From the NCBI GenBank assembly GCA_030770545.1, contig CM061096.1, forward strand, positions 14,489,501 to 14,553,500: a DNA stretch of 64,000 bases, given 5' to 3'. Position 1 is the stretch's first letter, and each line of letters opens with the position of its first letter. Of this stretch, positions 36,910 to 49,800 are shown piece after piece. Origin of the DNA: Macropodus opercularis (taxonomy: Eukaryota > Chordata > Actinopteri > Anabantiformes > Osphronemidae). The position numbers and the translations under genes were made by a program. The notes under the pieces are model-generated. The model had not been told where the DNA came from. It made no database searches and saw only the letters and a list, made by a program, of their open reading frames with translations.

Positions 36910-39900
36910 TGTGTGTGTGTGTGTGTGTGTGTGGGGTCGTGCTTAGTGAAGCGTAGTGTTAGGGGGATGAGACAGAGGAACACTGGGCATGTTCATATTG
37001 AGAAGTCACTCTGTGTCTCCCACACAAACACGTTTGTCTTTAGCACAATTCATTTCCTGGCCTCAACCAAGCCTGACTCTCAGATTAACCTAATGTACCT
37101 GATGCTAAAAATGAGACCTCAAACAGTACGTGCACATTATTTCATTTGTAATCTCACACACACAGTGTCATCTGGAACTGACTGGTCTTTTCTGAAGCAG
37201 CGTCCACAGCCAGGCGAGCACACTGCACAGGCTCAGACTATTGGAGCAGTACAGTATGTGAGCGAGTGGGAGAGAAAGAGAAAAGGAAAGAGAGAAACAG
37301 CGGCTTAACTGTAAACACTGCAGAGAAAGGACAGAGGAGGACAGAGAGAAGGAGGCTGAAGGAGGCTGAAGGAGAAGCAGGGCCAGTCCCCTTCTCCCTC
37401 GCTCCCTTTTACTTCTCCCTGCTTCCTTCCCTTCCCAGATTTAATACTGTGTGTCCACTCACCCCTTTACAGATAGCAACAGCCTCCTTGGACAGTGACT
37501 TGGGATAGGAGACGTGGTGCTCCATGATGGACTGAAATAACTCATCCTCATCCTCACCGTCAAATGGAGGCTGGAGAGCAGAGGAGAAGGGAAACACAGG
37601 GCAAACAGAGGACACAGGAAGTCCAGCATTAAAATTCTAAACCCCCCAGGACTCACAAATTCACAATATCCACTACACCAGGATTTGTAAATGTCACATC
37701 TCTCTTAACAATTATGAATGCCACTGAAGAAAAACTCATTAGGAGACATAATGCAATAGCTAACCTTTCATTACACAGTGTCAAATTTTAAATGCTACAA
37801 TCAGGAGTTTTTGTTTTTTCTCAGCTTCGCTCATGAATACAAATGCTTGACTCCCAAATTCAGACGACTGCACTGTCACTATGAAACACACCGACCTGTC
37901 CAGCGAGCATCTCATACAGCAACACTCCAAAGGCCCACCAGTCCACAGATTTACCATAAGGCTGGTAGGCTATGATCTGAAATGTGAGAGACCTTGTTCA
38001 GACAAATCAACTTCAAATAAACCAAAACACACAAAGGGAAAAAGAGATGAATGCTCATCTTACTGGAGACAGACCAGACAGTCTTTACCTCAGGAGCGAT
38101 GTAGTCTGGTGTCCCACAGAAAGTCTTGGTGGTGACTCCGTCTTGCATGTTTTCTTTGCACATGCCGAAGTCAGCGATCTTAATGTGGCCCTCACAGTCC
38201 AGCATCACATTGTCCAGCTTCAGGTCTCTGCAGGAGAGAAAACAGGTCATCACGGTATGACTCAGTGTGAAGGATGGACTATCACACGCAGCAGTATGCA
38301 GCTCGCAGCCTACACACACGGTCTGTGTGTATGTCTTACGCAGAGGTTACCTGTAGATGATGCCCTTCGTATGTAAGAAGAACAGGCCAATGGCTATTTC
38401 CGCTGCGTAGAATCTACACAAAGAAAAACAAGATCATTAATTAGAAAGAGACTAAGTGAAAGGACAGGGAGAAAGCAGAAGGATAATTTGTGCTCATATG
38501 CACGATGTGAGGTGTGTCGGCATAAAGGTCAGCGACGTCTCCGTAAGCCCAGAGAGCAGCTGATAAGATCAACAGGCAGTCGGCCATGTTTCATGGCCAT
38601 GCGCGTCTGTGAGGTGCGTGTAAAGGATGTCAGGAAGCGTTTTGAGGGTGTGTGAAGCAGAGACTAATCAGATGCTGCTGGATATTTTATGCCGATGCTT
38701 TAGACACCGAGCGCAAAGTTCAAGGCATCAGCCTCGGCATCGTCCATGTAACCGACTCCTGTCTGACAAACGGAGTGGAACAGTTTGGTGGCCTTTGATA
38801 AAAGAGTCCCTCATACGGTTTGACTTGCCCTTCAGAACTCTCTAAACCTTCTGCCAGAGGGAAGAAACTAATTCCCTTTAAGGCAGGTGAAGGGCAAACT
38901 CGTCTACGGCTCTTGCTTCCCCGACATCCCGCTTGTCAAACACGTCAGCTCGCCGGCTCGACTTGACACCAGTGATCTTGCCAGGTACCTTAATTATATT
39001 CTGCAGTTTTGGAGGTATTTCACACACCAAAAATTCCTCAGAAGCTGCTGGATTACTTTAGTTTCTTTGAAGTTCTTCAGAGCAGCAACGTGCATCGAGG
39101 CAAACAACAATATTTCAGCCCTGGGCTCTGCTTGGATTGCTCATCCATCACCTGAGCCAGACAAACGGCTGATGGCTTATTCAATAAGATTAAAAAAATG
39201 TTACTCGACACCTATAAGCAGAGGATTAAGATTTTATGTTATGACAGCACTGAAAAGTATCTTTTATCTGTAGGCTTTGTGTGTGTGTGTGTGTGTGTGT
39301 ACTCACACAGCGTGGGGCTCTTTGAACTTGCCAACCTGCTGAATCTGATACATGAGATCTCCACCATTTATGTACTCCATGACAAAATACAGACGGTCCT
39401 AGGAAGCGATTACAGGGCAGACAGAGAAAGAAAGGTCAAATGTGCAAGTTCGCAAGAGGTCACAAAGATTGAGGCTGTTCATAGAGACTGACAGGTGCAA
39501 TGAAAGAAGAATGAGGTTCAGATCTGGAAGAAATAACATCAGAAATGAGAAGGTGGAGATGGAGAGTGATGGCAGTGAAAAAGGGGTGACTGGGTTGTTG
39601 TCTGTGCGTTCAGTCAACTGAGGGAGAACAGCAACATCAGTTTAGGCCAAATTCACCTCCATTATCTGCAGAAATTGCCAATAAAGCCCAGTATGTGAGG
39701 GAGAGTGAAGGGATTTGGTTTGTGTTCGTGTGAGTGTGTTTGGATGGATAGTGTGAAGCTGTGGGGCGGGTTAAGGGCTTTTGATGTGTGTGCTTGTCTG
39801 CACTGTCTGATAAGTGTGGATGAAATCTCTGCGTGTGCTCTACACATCTGAATGGTCTGCATGCGTCTCTACAGTACACGCACGATATAATTGATTATAG

Positions 39901-42900
39901 TCTATAGCGACTCGCGCTCCTCTGGTCAGAGATTTAACGCTGAGCAGGATTAACCAGTGTATGTGTCCGTGTGTCATCGTCTTGCCTGCAAACACAACCT
40001 TTTCACAACACATTATGTCCACTAATCATGAAAAGGTGCAAATGAGTGTGTCAGCGTAGCACGTGAAGGTAAATACAGTAACAGGCCCTCGGCGTTGGGC
40101 ACGAAAGCAGCGAGCTACATTTCCTCAACTTTGGTGTAATATGGGTCATACGTCAGAAGATGAGCGTGAATCTACTATAAACCCAGCCTGTGTCTTCCAG
40201 CTGTGAGCTGGTGACAGCAGGCAGCGGCGTTAATGCCAGAGCTGCAAAGCAAAATGAACACGTGTGGGCCTGCGTACGGGCGTAGTTCAGCTGGCAAATA
40301 ACACACGGCAGTAGAGCGGCCCACCCACCATAGTCTGGAAGGTGGAGTGCAGCTGTGTCAAGAACGGAGGCTTTCCAGACAACGCCAGCACTCTCTTCTC
40401 GACCATGGTGCACTCTACATCATCATCCTGGATCACAACGTCCTTCTTCAGGATCTTTACAGCGTACAGCTCCTCTGTCCCTTTACGTTCCGCGAGCATC
40501 ACCTAAAGAGAGGAGGGGGGCACACAGGTGAAAAAACCCCAAACACCAGCTGAGTAAAATGAACGGGCACAAGAGGACAGAGAGGGAGAGAAAAAGAGAA
40601 GCTGGAGTGGGGAGGAATAAAGGAGGAAAATCCTGACTCATCAGTTTCAACGATGTTATTTGAGGAAAGGGAAGCTGGGAAAGGAAGTGATTAAAGGCTC
40701 CTCTACGTGACACGACTAAAGTCATCTTTAAAGTTGACTGCATGTTGTTCGGCACAGTTCCGACTTAGTCCATTACCACCATGTAGAAGTATTCGCACGT
40801 ATTACATCATCAGTATATTCATGTCTGTACTGCACCAACAGAATAGTGAGTGAAAAGCAGAGTTTTAGGGCAGAGTGTGGAGATAAAGGAAGTGGGATTA
40901 AAAAGTGGCAGAAATGTGAAGGAGAAAGCGAAGGACAGACAAGAGGAAAGACACTGTCAGAAGTCAAGCAACTCAGAGTCCGATTTGATTTAATTGTGAA
41001 GTCTACATCTGCAGCACATCGCCGCAGACGGACGTACAAACTAAGCAAACACGATATCGGTGGTGCTTTCATTATATCATAGCCTCACACACGCACACAC
41101 ATATCCTCGGCCATGTACAGTCTGCGTGTTTGGTGCGTCTCACAGTCAAGGTCAGGCTCCTGCAGCCAGCTGCCTCTCAAACGGAGGCGGAAACATCCCT
41201 TTCTCGTCGTCCTTCCCTTCGCTTTCACTGCTTCTGTCCATCTCCCCTCCCCTCCCCTTACTGGACGCATCCAGTAACTGCTGGAAATAGCAGGCTAAAT
41301 GTGGGTCGCGTCCCCGCTCGCAGGTCATCTCATAAAAGTTGAAGCAGGTCAGAGACGGTCAACCGAGGCTGTAGTGTAGTGTAAAAACGGAAACGACTGG
41401 AGTCTTTATATTTTCCCAACAGGTAAAAACATATAAAACAGTAAATGGGCAGAATTCATTGAGACTAGAGCCAGAGACAGACACTAAGATGGTGTCGGCA
41501 TAAATCCTGTGCAGGCATGTTCTGCTGTGGTGACCCCATGGGACGACCACCATTCTATGCTAAATAAGCATGTTTCCAGAGGTTCCTCTCTCTTTCTAGA
41601 TGTGTTCAAACAGCAGGCAGCTCTGTGCCTCATCACCCCTAAGTGTATTATCAGCTGCCTGAGCTTTCCAGTGCCTGGTGTGATTGTAGTTCCCACAGGG
41701 CTAATTGAGTTCTGAGACCTCAACAAACTTTCATCTTCATCCAACTGTCATTTCATCTTTAAACCTTATATATGAATTTGCATAAAGGCCGCGTGAACAT
41801 TTTGTTTGGGAAACTTTGCAGCTATTCAACTTCTTGAGTGAGGCTGAGTTTTCTTAATGCATTTTATAAACCACAGCAACAAAAACAAAAGTGTAACCGA
41901 ACAACAAGCTCCACTCTCATCATAACTGCTCTGCTATTCACGTCTTATACATGATCAGTTTAAGTGTTTTCATTTCAGTGAGCGTTAAATTTGGATGTAC
42001 TGCCACAACAGGCTCATGTTGCAGAGAGGGAGTTCGTTCGTGGATGCACAGAGTCGCCCCATATGGTATCACTGTGACCCTATGTAAATACAAACTCTGA
42101 TACAGAGAGGAAGGACACCATCTGGCCCCAGGCTTATTTTATGCAAGCCCCACAGACAAGGACACTGAAAGAAGACAAAGCATCAAAAACAGCCTGCGCA
42201 GTACGGATGTACGGACACATCACCTTCACGATCTCCCAGAGATTGACAGTCTTGCTAAATGTCACACTGGAGACAGTGTCATTCATAAACTGTCTCGACC
42301 ACGGTGTGAATTGTGGCAGGCGTCACCGTTGGCGACGCCTTTTTATCCAGGAAACTTGTTCAGGGTCATCTGACAGCAAAGCAGGCCTGAGGACGATAAC
42401 TGTCATGTGCTGTAAGTGATGCCATTGTGTTTTCTCTGCTGACCTTGCAGAGTGAAAATAAATGAAAGCACCCTTCTGCGCTGTCGTATTAAAGTGGGTT
42501 GTGTTGTATTATACCAAGCTGTCATAAAGCCCATGTCGCCATAACTTCTACCTAGACAGCGCTCGCTACTCTCTGGGCCCCAGCCTGAACGGACGGGGAG
42601 GCCCCGAGGTGAGCGATGCCTAACAACAACACGTCGAATCATTCTACAGGTACGGTATATTTTTACATATGTTTCTTTTCTTGGGTTTAGTTCCACAGTA
42701 GGTGTAACACTTTCACTTTAAGGACACATTTTCCTTACAGTAAACTTTTTTTTTTTTCAACAAACAAAAGCACGAGCAGCAGGCATGAGGTCATGTGAAG
42801 TGACAGCGTGGACAGTTTCGATGAAGTCATCCTGCATCGCCAGCACTACACGGACCCACATCGAGTTGTGGCGTCACAGCAGGTCATGCAGCAGCTCACT

Positions 42901-45900
42901 GACGCAAAACACGAGAAACCTCTAACAATAACGAATCAAGATTTAAATACAGCCTTGGTTTGTTTATGCTTTGCTCGCTTAGTTGGACAAACGCTGGTCG
43001 TCACACATTACACATTACATGTACAGTATAAAAGCATTTGCATCTCTGGAGTCACTAACATCTGTTAATGATCAAAATGGGTCCAGGGTCCAGGTTTGTG
43101 CAGCTCATTATGCAACTATAGAGTCAGGTAGAAACTATTCAATATTAAATACTGAAATGAGGCGAATATCTAATCTGAAAACCAAATGGTAGAGAGTGAA
43201 GATAAAAGTTACAGCAGACAAGAATCAAGAAACGACAAAAACCTAAGCCTCAGCAGAGCCTTGGATAAATATAATGGGCACAAAATGGCTGCCATATATT
43301 TAGCAGAGTAGTTGATGCAAGATGCAGCAGGCATAGTAGACGCTGAGAGGAAAAGCAGGTTAGGGACCAACGCAAATGTTTGTTACCAGGCTACAAGGAA
43401 CGACTGTAAAACACTCGGCAGTGGATGCGGGAGCTTATATAGTGGTGCTGATGAGGTGGGGGGGCGGAGGATGAAGCCGTGTGCATGTGAGGCTGAGGGG
43501 TGGGACGTGGCAGCGTCTACGCGTCTTTATCGGCTGCTGTTCACACATGAAGCGGCTCGTGTTGGCAGGAACGACGACGGTGCAGCGTTCGTGCTCCAAA
43601 AAAGCCGGTAATGATCCAGACTCTACTCAGCTGCTCCGCGCTGACACGTCTGTGTGGCTTTAAATGCCGGTTACCATGGAAACAGGCAGCCGGCACACAG
43701 GTCTTAATGAATACAATGGTCTCACTCTTTCTCGCCCCCTGTCATTCTCCCTCTCTCTCCAACCTGCTGCTCTACCCTTCGTTTACCCAATTTTCTGTCT
43801 TGCCGCATCCCCTCATTCTTTCTGCCTCTCGCCTTGATTTTCATTCATTCACGTCACTTTTCCCTCGTCAAGGTCCTCCCCCGCCCCTTTCTCATTCTCC
43901 GCTTTTCATTCAGTCAGACATTTTTACCTCTGTCTGTATTCATTCATGTCAACCTTGCCGCCTTCCTCCTCTCACATCGCCGTCTCTCTCATCACTCTCT
44001 CCGCTTGTCACGTCATCTTCTTTGTCTCTTTACCCTCATCCGTCTCTGACTACCTGCGCTCTATCACCTTGATGTCTTCCTATCTCTGTCCAGGACTCTG
44101 CGTTATTTTAGAGCACCAGTGCACAGAGACACACACACTGCTCATGGTGGGTATTCGAGGTAATCACCTTAAAATAGAGACTATGAGTAAACAACACGTG
44201 CTTCATAATTAATAAACCCTGTTCTATGAGTCCAAAGTGATGGAAGCCAGGTTAATTGGCAACCCCACATTACTGTAGGTGTGAATCCGATGCGTCACCC
44301 TTGCTCTGGACTGGCAGCCTGTCCTCTTGCCCAGTGTCAGCTGGGATCAGCTCCAGCCTCCCTGTAATGCTCAAGGAGAAGCAGGAAGCGTTAATGGACG
44401 GACGGACGATCGAATGGTGCCGACAGCGTATTTGGATGCGATGCAAGATCTGCGGTGGACAGGTTGCAAAGAGGGAGTATTAGAGAATGACTGTGCGGAG
44501 ATGTTTTCCTCCTGCCACTGAAAGGTTGACCTCATAAGGAATACGACACACATCAGTGCTGTTTCACTGACATTTAGTTGACAGGTTAGTCATTTCTTTT
44601 CTTACCACTGGCTAAAGAGCCTATGTTTATTATGCCAGTGTACCATCATGTGGCACTAGCATCAAACCTGCTTCCCTACACATAAAGATCATCACAAGCT
44701 ACAAGCAGACATCTACACAACCGAACATGCGTTAATACGCCGCACGCAGTAACAGTGACGGCCTCACCTTGCCGAAGCTGCCCTTTCCCAGCACCATCAG
44801 GAAGTTGAAGTCAGAGAGTTTCATGCGATCTTGGTTTCCATTGGAGTCGAACCGAGATGCAGCATTGGCCGACTTTCCTTCTGTGTTCTTGCCTGGACCA
44901 ATTTTAGCCCTCTAGATGGAAACAGACAACAGAGGTCCAATAAGCCTTTAAAAAGAACTTACAGGGGTTTTCAGAGAGAGATTCGCTCTGTCTCCAACCA
45001 CCCGTCTCTGTCCCCGTGGTTTTATTGTAATTATTACGGTTGATTCTCACAGACAAAGAGAAAACACACAACAGGCATCGTTTAGGTCCTGAAGCAGCTC
45101 CAACCAGATTTGCTTCGGATGTTCAAAGAGAATTTATCTTTGTGGCACATCAGGCAAAGAAATAGTTAGAATAGAAAGGATGTTGACAAAAAATGGCCTT
45201 GACCTGAGGAAAACTCTGATTTGGTTTATACAACCAATCATTCACCAACGGTCTTACATGAAATTCCTGAAACACCACATTAAAGATGCGGCCGTTGTTT
45301 GGTGAGGTCTGGCTCGGCCCAGAGGAGGGTTTTCAGCCTTTCCCCTATTAGACTTTATTTATTCTGTCCAGGCACTTTACACCCCATTTCACACTCTCCA
45401 TAACAAACATGGCCTCCCTGTGAGTCTGCCACTACATTCAATCATGACTGTCACCACTTCCGTCGCTTCTGTCCTTCAACCACGGTCTCCCACTTACTGG
45501 CTGAATATTTCTGTAATGTTTCTCTAAACCAATTCATTTCTCCATCGCTTTCATAACTGTCTCATTTCTGATTTCTTTTATTCATGTTTATCACCGCTCC
45601 TTCCTGCCTCTCACTCTGAATTTATCCTTCATTGTCAGGTTTTGTTCGGCCTCTGTTTGTAAGCTGTGCGTCTTTCTTAAAACCATCTTAGACATTAAAG
45701 GCATCATGTGATGCTGTTGTATGTTCTGATGTTACATGTATAGTCTCAAGGAGAGGCCACAGGGGATGTTGCATAAAGATGCATTTGAATCACAAAATTA
45801 AATATAAACCTTAAATAAAGCCAATATGGTCTTTAACAAAACGCCTGGACACTCAGAAACAGATGTACAAGACATTTACCACTTATCAGATCTTATCTTA

Positions 45901-46802
45901 AACTGCTGCTCCCCACTGAGCCGAATACTCTGGTGCTCTGTGTGTGTGTGGGTGAGCGGTGCAGCCCATACGCTTCTTGACTCATCAATGGATAAAAGGC
46001 TCGATCTGTTTCCATCTGTTGTGACAGAAACACAGATGCACGCGTACACAGCGAGGGGCAGTCGGGGCATTTGTGTGCAGCAGCGCATGCCCTGGGCAGC
46101 ACGCTCCAAGCCACCACAGATTATTGATGGCTTCTCTGTGTGCGATCGCATATCCAGGTATTATTGAAAGGGATGGATGGAGACAGGAACTCCTGATTAA
46201 TCATGCAGACACAGGTTGGCACCCATGTTCATGGATATGGAGATTAGCAACGTTATGATGTGACCCACCAAGAAAAACAACAAAGATCCAACAAATCAGT
46301 GGCAGAACTGCTGCAGTCAGCTCTGCCGGCAGCTGCAGTGAATTATCACCACTCCATGACCAATATTCCATCATATTTTGTTGTTTGGTAATTATAATGG
46401 ATGCAAACACGTTGCATCTCCCTGGCTGTAAACTAATCTCCCCCCATTGGCAATGCATCTTGCTCTCTCATCACTGTACCTGAACTCAATTTCAGCTTTG
46501 TGCATATAAAAAAGAAAAAGGAAACGACAGCAGCGGACAATGAACGTAGAACGAACGTTTGAGCAAAGGAACAAAAGCTAAAAAAAACTAAAACTAGAAA
46601 TGTATGCAACAGGAAAAGGGAAGTAGAAGATTAGGGAGAGGAATCATATGCTGTAATAAAATTTAATATGAAAGGTAACTAGAAATTACAGCTGTGGAAG
46701 TTTAGTGTAGTAAAATGTACAGTTCTGTGTGGACATAGTGAAAGGAATCAAACATCTCTGTTTAGCACTGTGTTTTTCTTTCAAAAAGCTTCACCCTAGA
46801 AG

Positions 46803-46854
<52 letters not shown>

Positions 46855-49800
46855 CCAGCTCTCCTGAGAATGTGTCTCAGGGAGCGTCTGAGTACCACGA
46901 CCTTGAGAAGACAGAAGAAAAGAGGAAATGCGTGAAGAGGGAGAAACACAGGACGTCACCGACAGTAAGGCTGAAGTAAAGACAGAAACCCAGCAGGGTA
47001 ACGGATTGTAACTCAACGACGTTTACACCTTAGGAGACCAGGCCCCCTCAAAGTTTAGATCTAATTTGTTTAACACTCTTCTTGAGCTTAACAGGATGAA
47101 ACATTATCGTGCTGCTTTCTGGGAGACACTGAAGCTTTCTGAACAGGGACAGATGAGAAAGCAAAAGTGAAATCACCGATCGATAAATATCCACGTTTGA
47201 GTTCGTGATGCTTTGTGGCTTAGTGTCAGGGAGACAGAACGAGGAGGGAAAATCTCAGAGTGGGGTTATCCTCTCCTTGCTGCCAAATGTGTTGATGAGC
47301 GGGCCTACTGGTCAGCCACACACACGTCTGGACCTGCAGCGTGCCAGGCCGGATGGTACTCTGAGTGTGCCTGCCAAGTGCTAACAGCTCTCCCAGAGAG
47401 GCTCTCACACAGACACACAAAGGCGCACAGTGCTCGCACACACTCCCAGGCCTACCATAGCCACACACCCAACATATGCAGGCACAGATACAGTCCAGGC
47501 ACACACCTCAAACTTCTGCCGTAGCTCCTCGTTGCCTTCCTCTCCCTCCGGAGGAACGGGAACATTAAAGTACTCGCCTTCTTCCTGGGAGAGCAGCTTA
47601 AACCTGAGGAGAGAGAATATTTCCAGTCAAATCAAATCAATTCCCAATTAGCTTACGTTAGTCGGCAATTTACACCTTTAACGGTTGCCATTAGCTGGAG
47701 CTGCTGTCAGTTTGTGCACTGACTTAGAGTCCCAGAGATGATTACTTAGTAATTCACTCTCCTTCATGGCGACCTAGCAAAGACCTAGAAACACAGCTGA
47801 GATCAATTCACACAGTTCTTCATCTTGGATCCATAAAAGCTGAAGATTGACGACCCTTGAAGGCGCATACACTGTATTCTCTGCGTCACATATGTTAGGC
47901 TTGAAGTAAATACAATTTGGACTTATTATAATGTGGTAAAGTAAGTAAGTCAGCTGTACCAGGCTCCTGGTGGCTCCCTATGCCACAGTAAAACTCCCAG
48001 AACGTTTCATCCCAGTGGTCCTAACTTTTCGGGCTCACCAGCCTCCCTCCCTACATCCAGAAGCACAGCGTCAACTCTGCATGGCTCACGTCTCACCAAC
48101 ATCCGTTTGGAGTTGTTTGAACCCCATTTTAAGTCTATCTTCCTATAGAAGGCAATAACATGTAGGATCATGCACAATTTGAGGTTTGAGTCTTAGCTGT
48201 GATGCTCACTGTCTCCCTTCCCTTTGCCAGCAGGTGTGAGGCTTTGGAGCTGTACATAGACACAGATGAAAACAACACTCGCGCAGGTTCTCTGTTCTGA
48301 AAGGCAGGTTTTTAATGGCATCTCTCCACCTCCACCCATGCACCTTAAACGCTGGCATCTCATTAAAATCCCTGACAGGGCAGCATCAGCAAAAAGACTC
48401 AGAAATACAGACTGAGCTGGAGCGAGGGGGGAAGGGCAGTGGTGGAGAGATAAGGAAGCAGAGATAAAGAGACAGGGTAAAGATGGTTTGGAACGGCGCA
48501 TCGCCAAGATTAACACGAGCAGCTCCAGCTGTAACGGCGAAGTAAAGGAAAAGGTCACCTTCACTCCTCTACCCCATGTTCCCCATGTTCCCCATGTCCT
48601 CACCATCCATCCACTCCTTGCTTCTGAAGCTCTGAGATGCCGAAGGACAGAGATCCCATGAAGTCATTGCGGCTGGTCAGGTCCCAGTCCCACACCTCCA
48701 CCGACAGACGTCGGTCCTTATCGTACTCCTTCAGGTGGCTGGAGGAGAAAAGAGGATGACTACTGAACGATCACCTCTAGTGTTGCTAAGACACATACGT
48801 AGATTTTCCCTCCTGCATTAAAAGCTTTTTAACTTTTAGAGCCCGATGCGAGCAGTCGTGAAACTTAATTTAATTGTGTCCTTCCATAATAATTTGTGCA
48901 CTCTGAAGGGCGCCGAGTCTCATTACCCTGATAATCAGATACACTTCATTTCCCAAATAGCCTAAAGAAAAATAGCTGGCTGTTATTGTTTCAAATTTTC
49001 CACCTATCCAGATTGTTATTTTGATATTAAATTGCATAATTGGCAAAAATGGCTTTTGAATTGAACATCTGCACCCAGTTCCCTGAAAACGTTTATTTCT
49101 GTCTTCTTCTTTGTGAACTCTGTTGTGGCATATCAAGGATGTAACACGAGCCAACTGCAATAACCAAACCTATAAGGAAGGATTTATGAATATAAGGAGG
49201 CAGATGTTTTTATCCGAGCACCTGTGCTTACACGTGCTTGGAAACATGAACATAATGCGATGCTTAAAATGCTGCGCTGAGTGAAAGAGATGCCAAAAAA
49301 GATAAAACTGAGGGAGAAGACAGACACAAAGACACATTTAATAAGAAATCGCCAAACGTGGTGGAATAAAGCCTCACAATTTAAAGGTCTCGTTCCAAAC
49401 AGGGTTGAGGCAGCACTTTATGGTCTTGGTCTTCTGTTTGCTCTCGCTGCGGGGATCTGGGATCAGTTTAAGCTTCACGTAGGGGTCAGACAGACCATTG
49501 GGGTCCATAGGAACCAGGTTCCGGGCCTCTTTGACTGGAAGAAAAGAAAGAGGTAGGAAAATAGTGTTAGTAAAATAGTGTGCGCAGTACATATGCAAGT
49601 TAAATGTGTTCAAGTACTTCCTGCTGGTAATGGATTCAAACAACACAAGTCTCCCCTGCAACCAACTAATTGAATTATGCACACAAACACAAACGTCAGA
49701 ACCCCCTGAGTTGTACCAGCGGTTAAAGCCTCGGGGTTCCAGATCTGTCTTTAATGACCATGTAGACAGATGAAGGTTGCCAGTTCCAACACTAATCCCT

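Larger units (their letters stand above)
40503..44767 (-). other. prkcb: prkcb intron 9
   Basis: 4.3-kb intron. Content includes a pyrimidine-rich stretch (43727-44080), a T run near 42748-42757 and a fish interspersed-repeat fragment at about 44245-44405. No exon or gene was recognised. Confidence 0.85.

Noticed and set aside
36835..37308. 157-residue frame with a Val-Cys repeat
   Set aside because: Generated by the GT microsatellite in prkcb intron 15.
38690..39000. Possible decayed LINE fragment
   Set aside because: Only a short phrase (CTGCCAGAGGGAAGAAACT) resembles retroposon sequence; no reading frame or target duplication supports it.
43611..44072. 153-residue Ser/Leu/Pro-rich plus-strand frame
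   Set aside because: Product of a pyrimidine-rich low-complexity tract.
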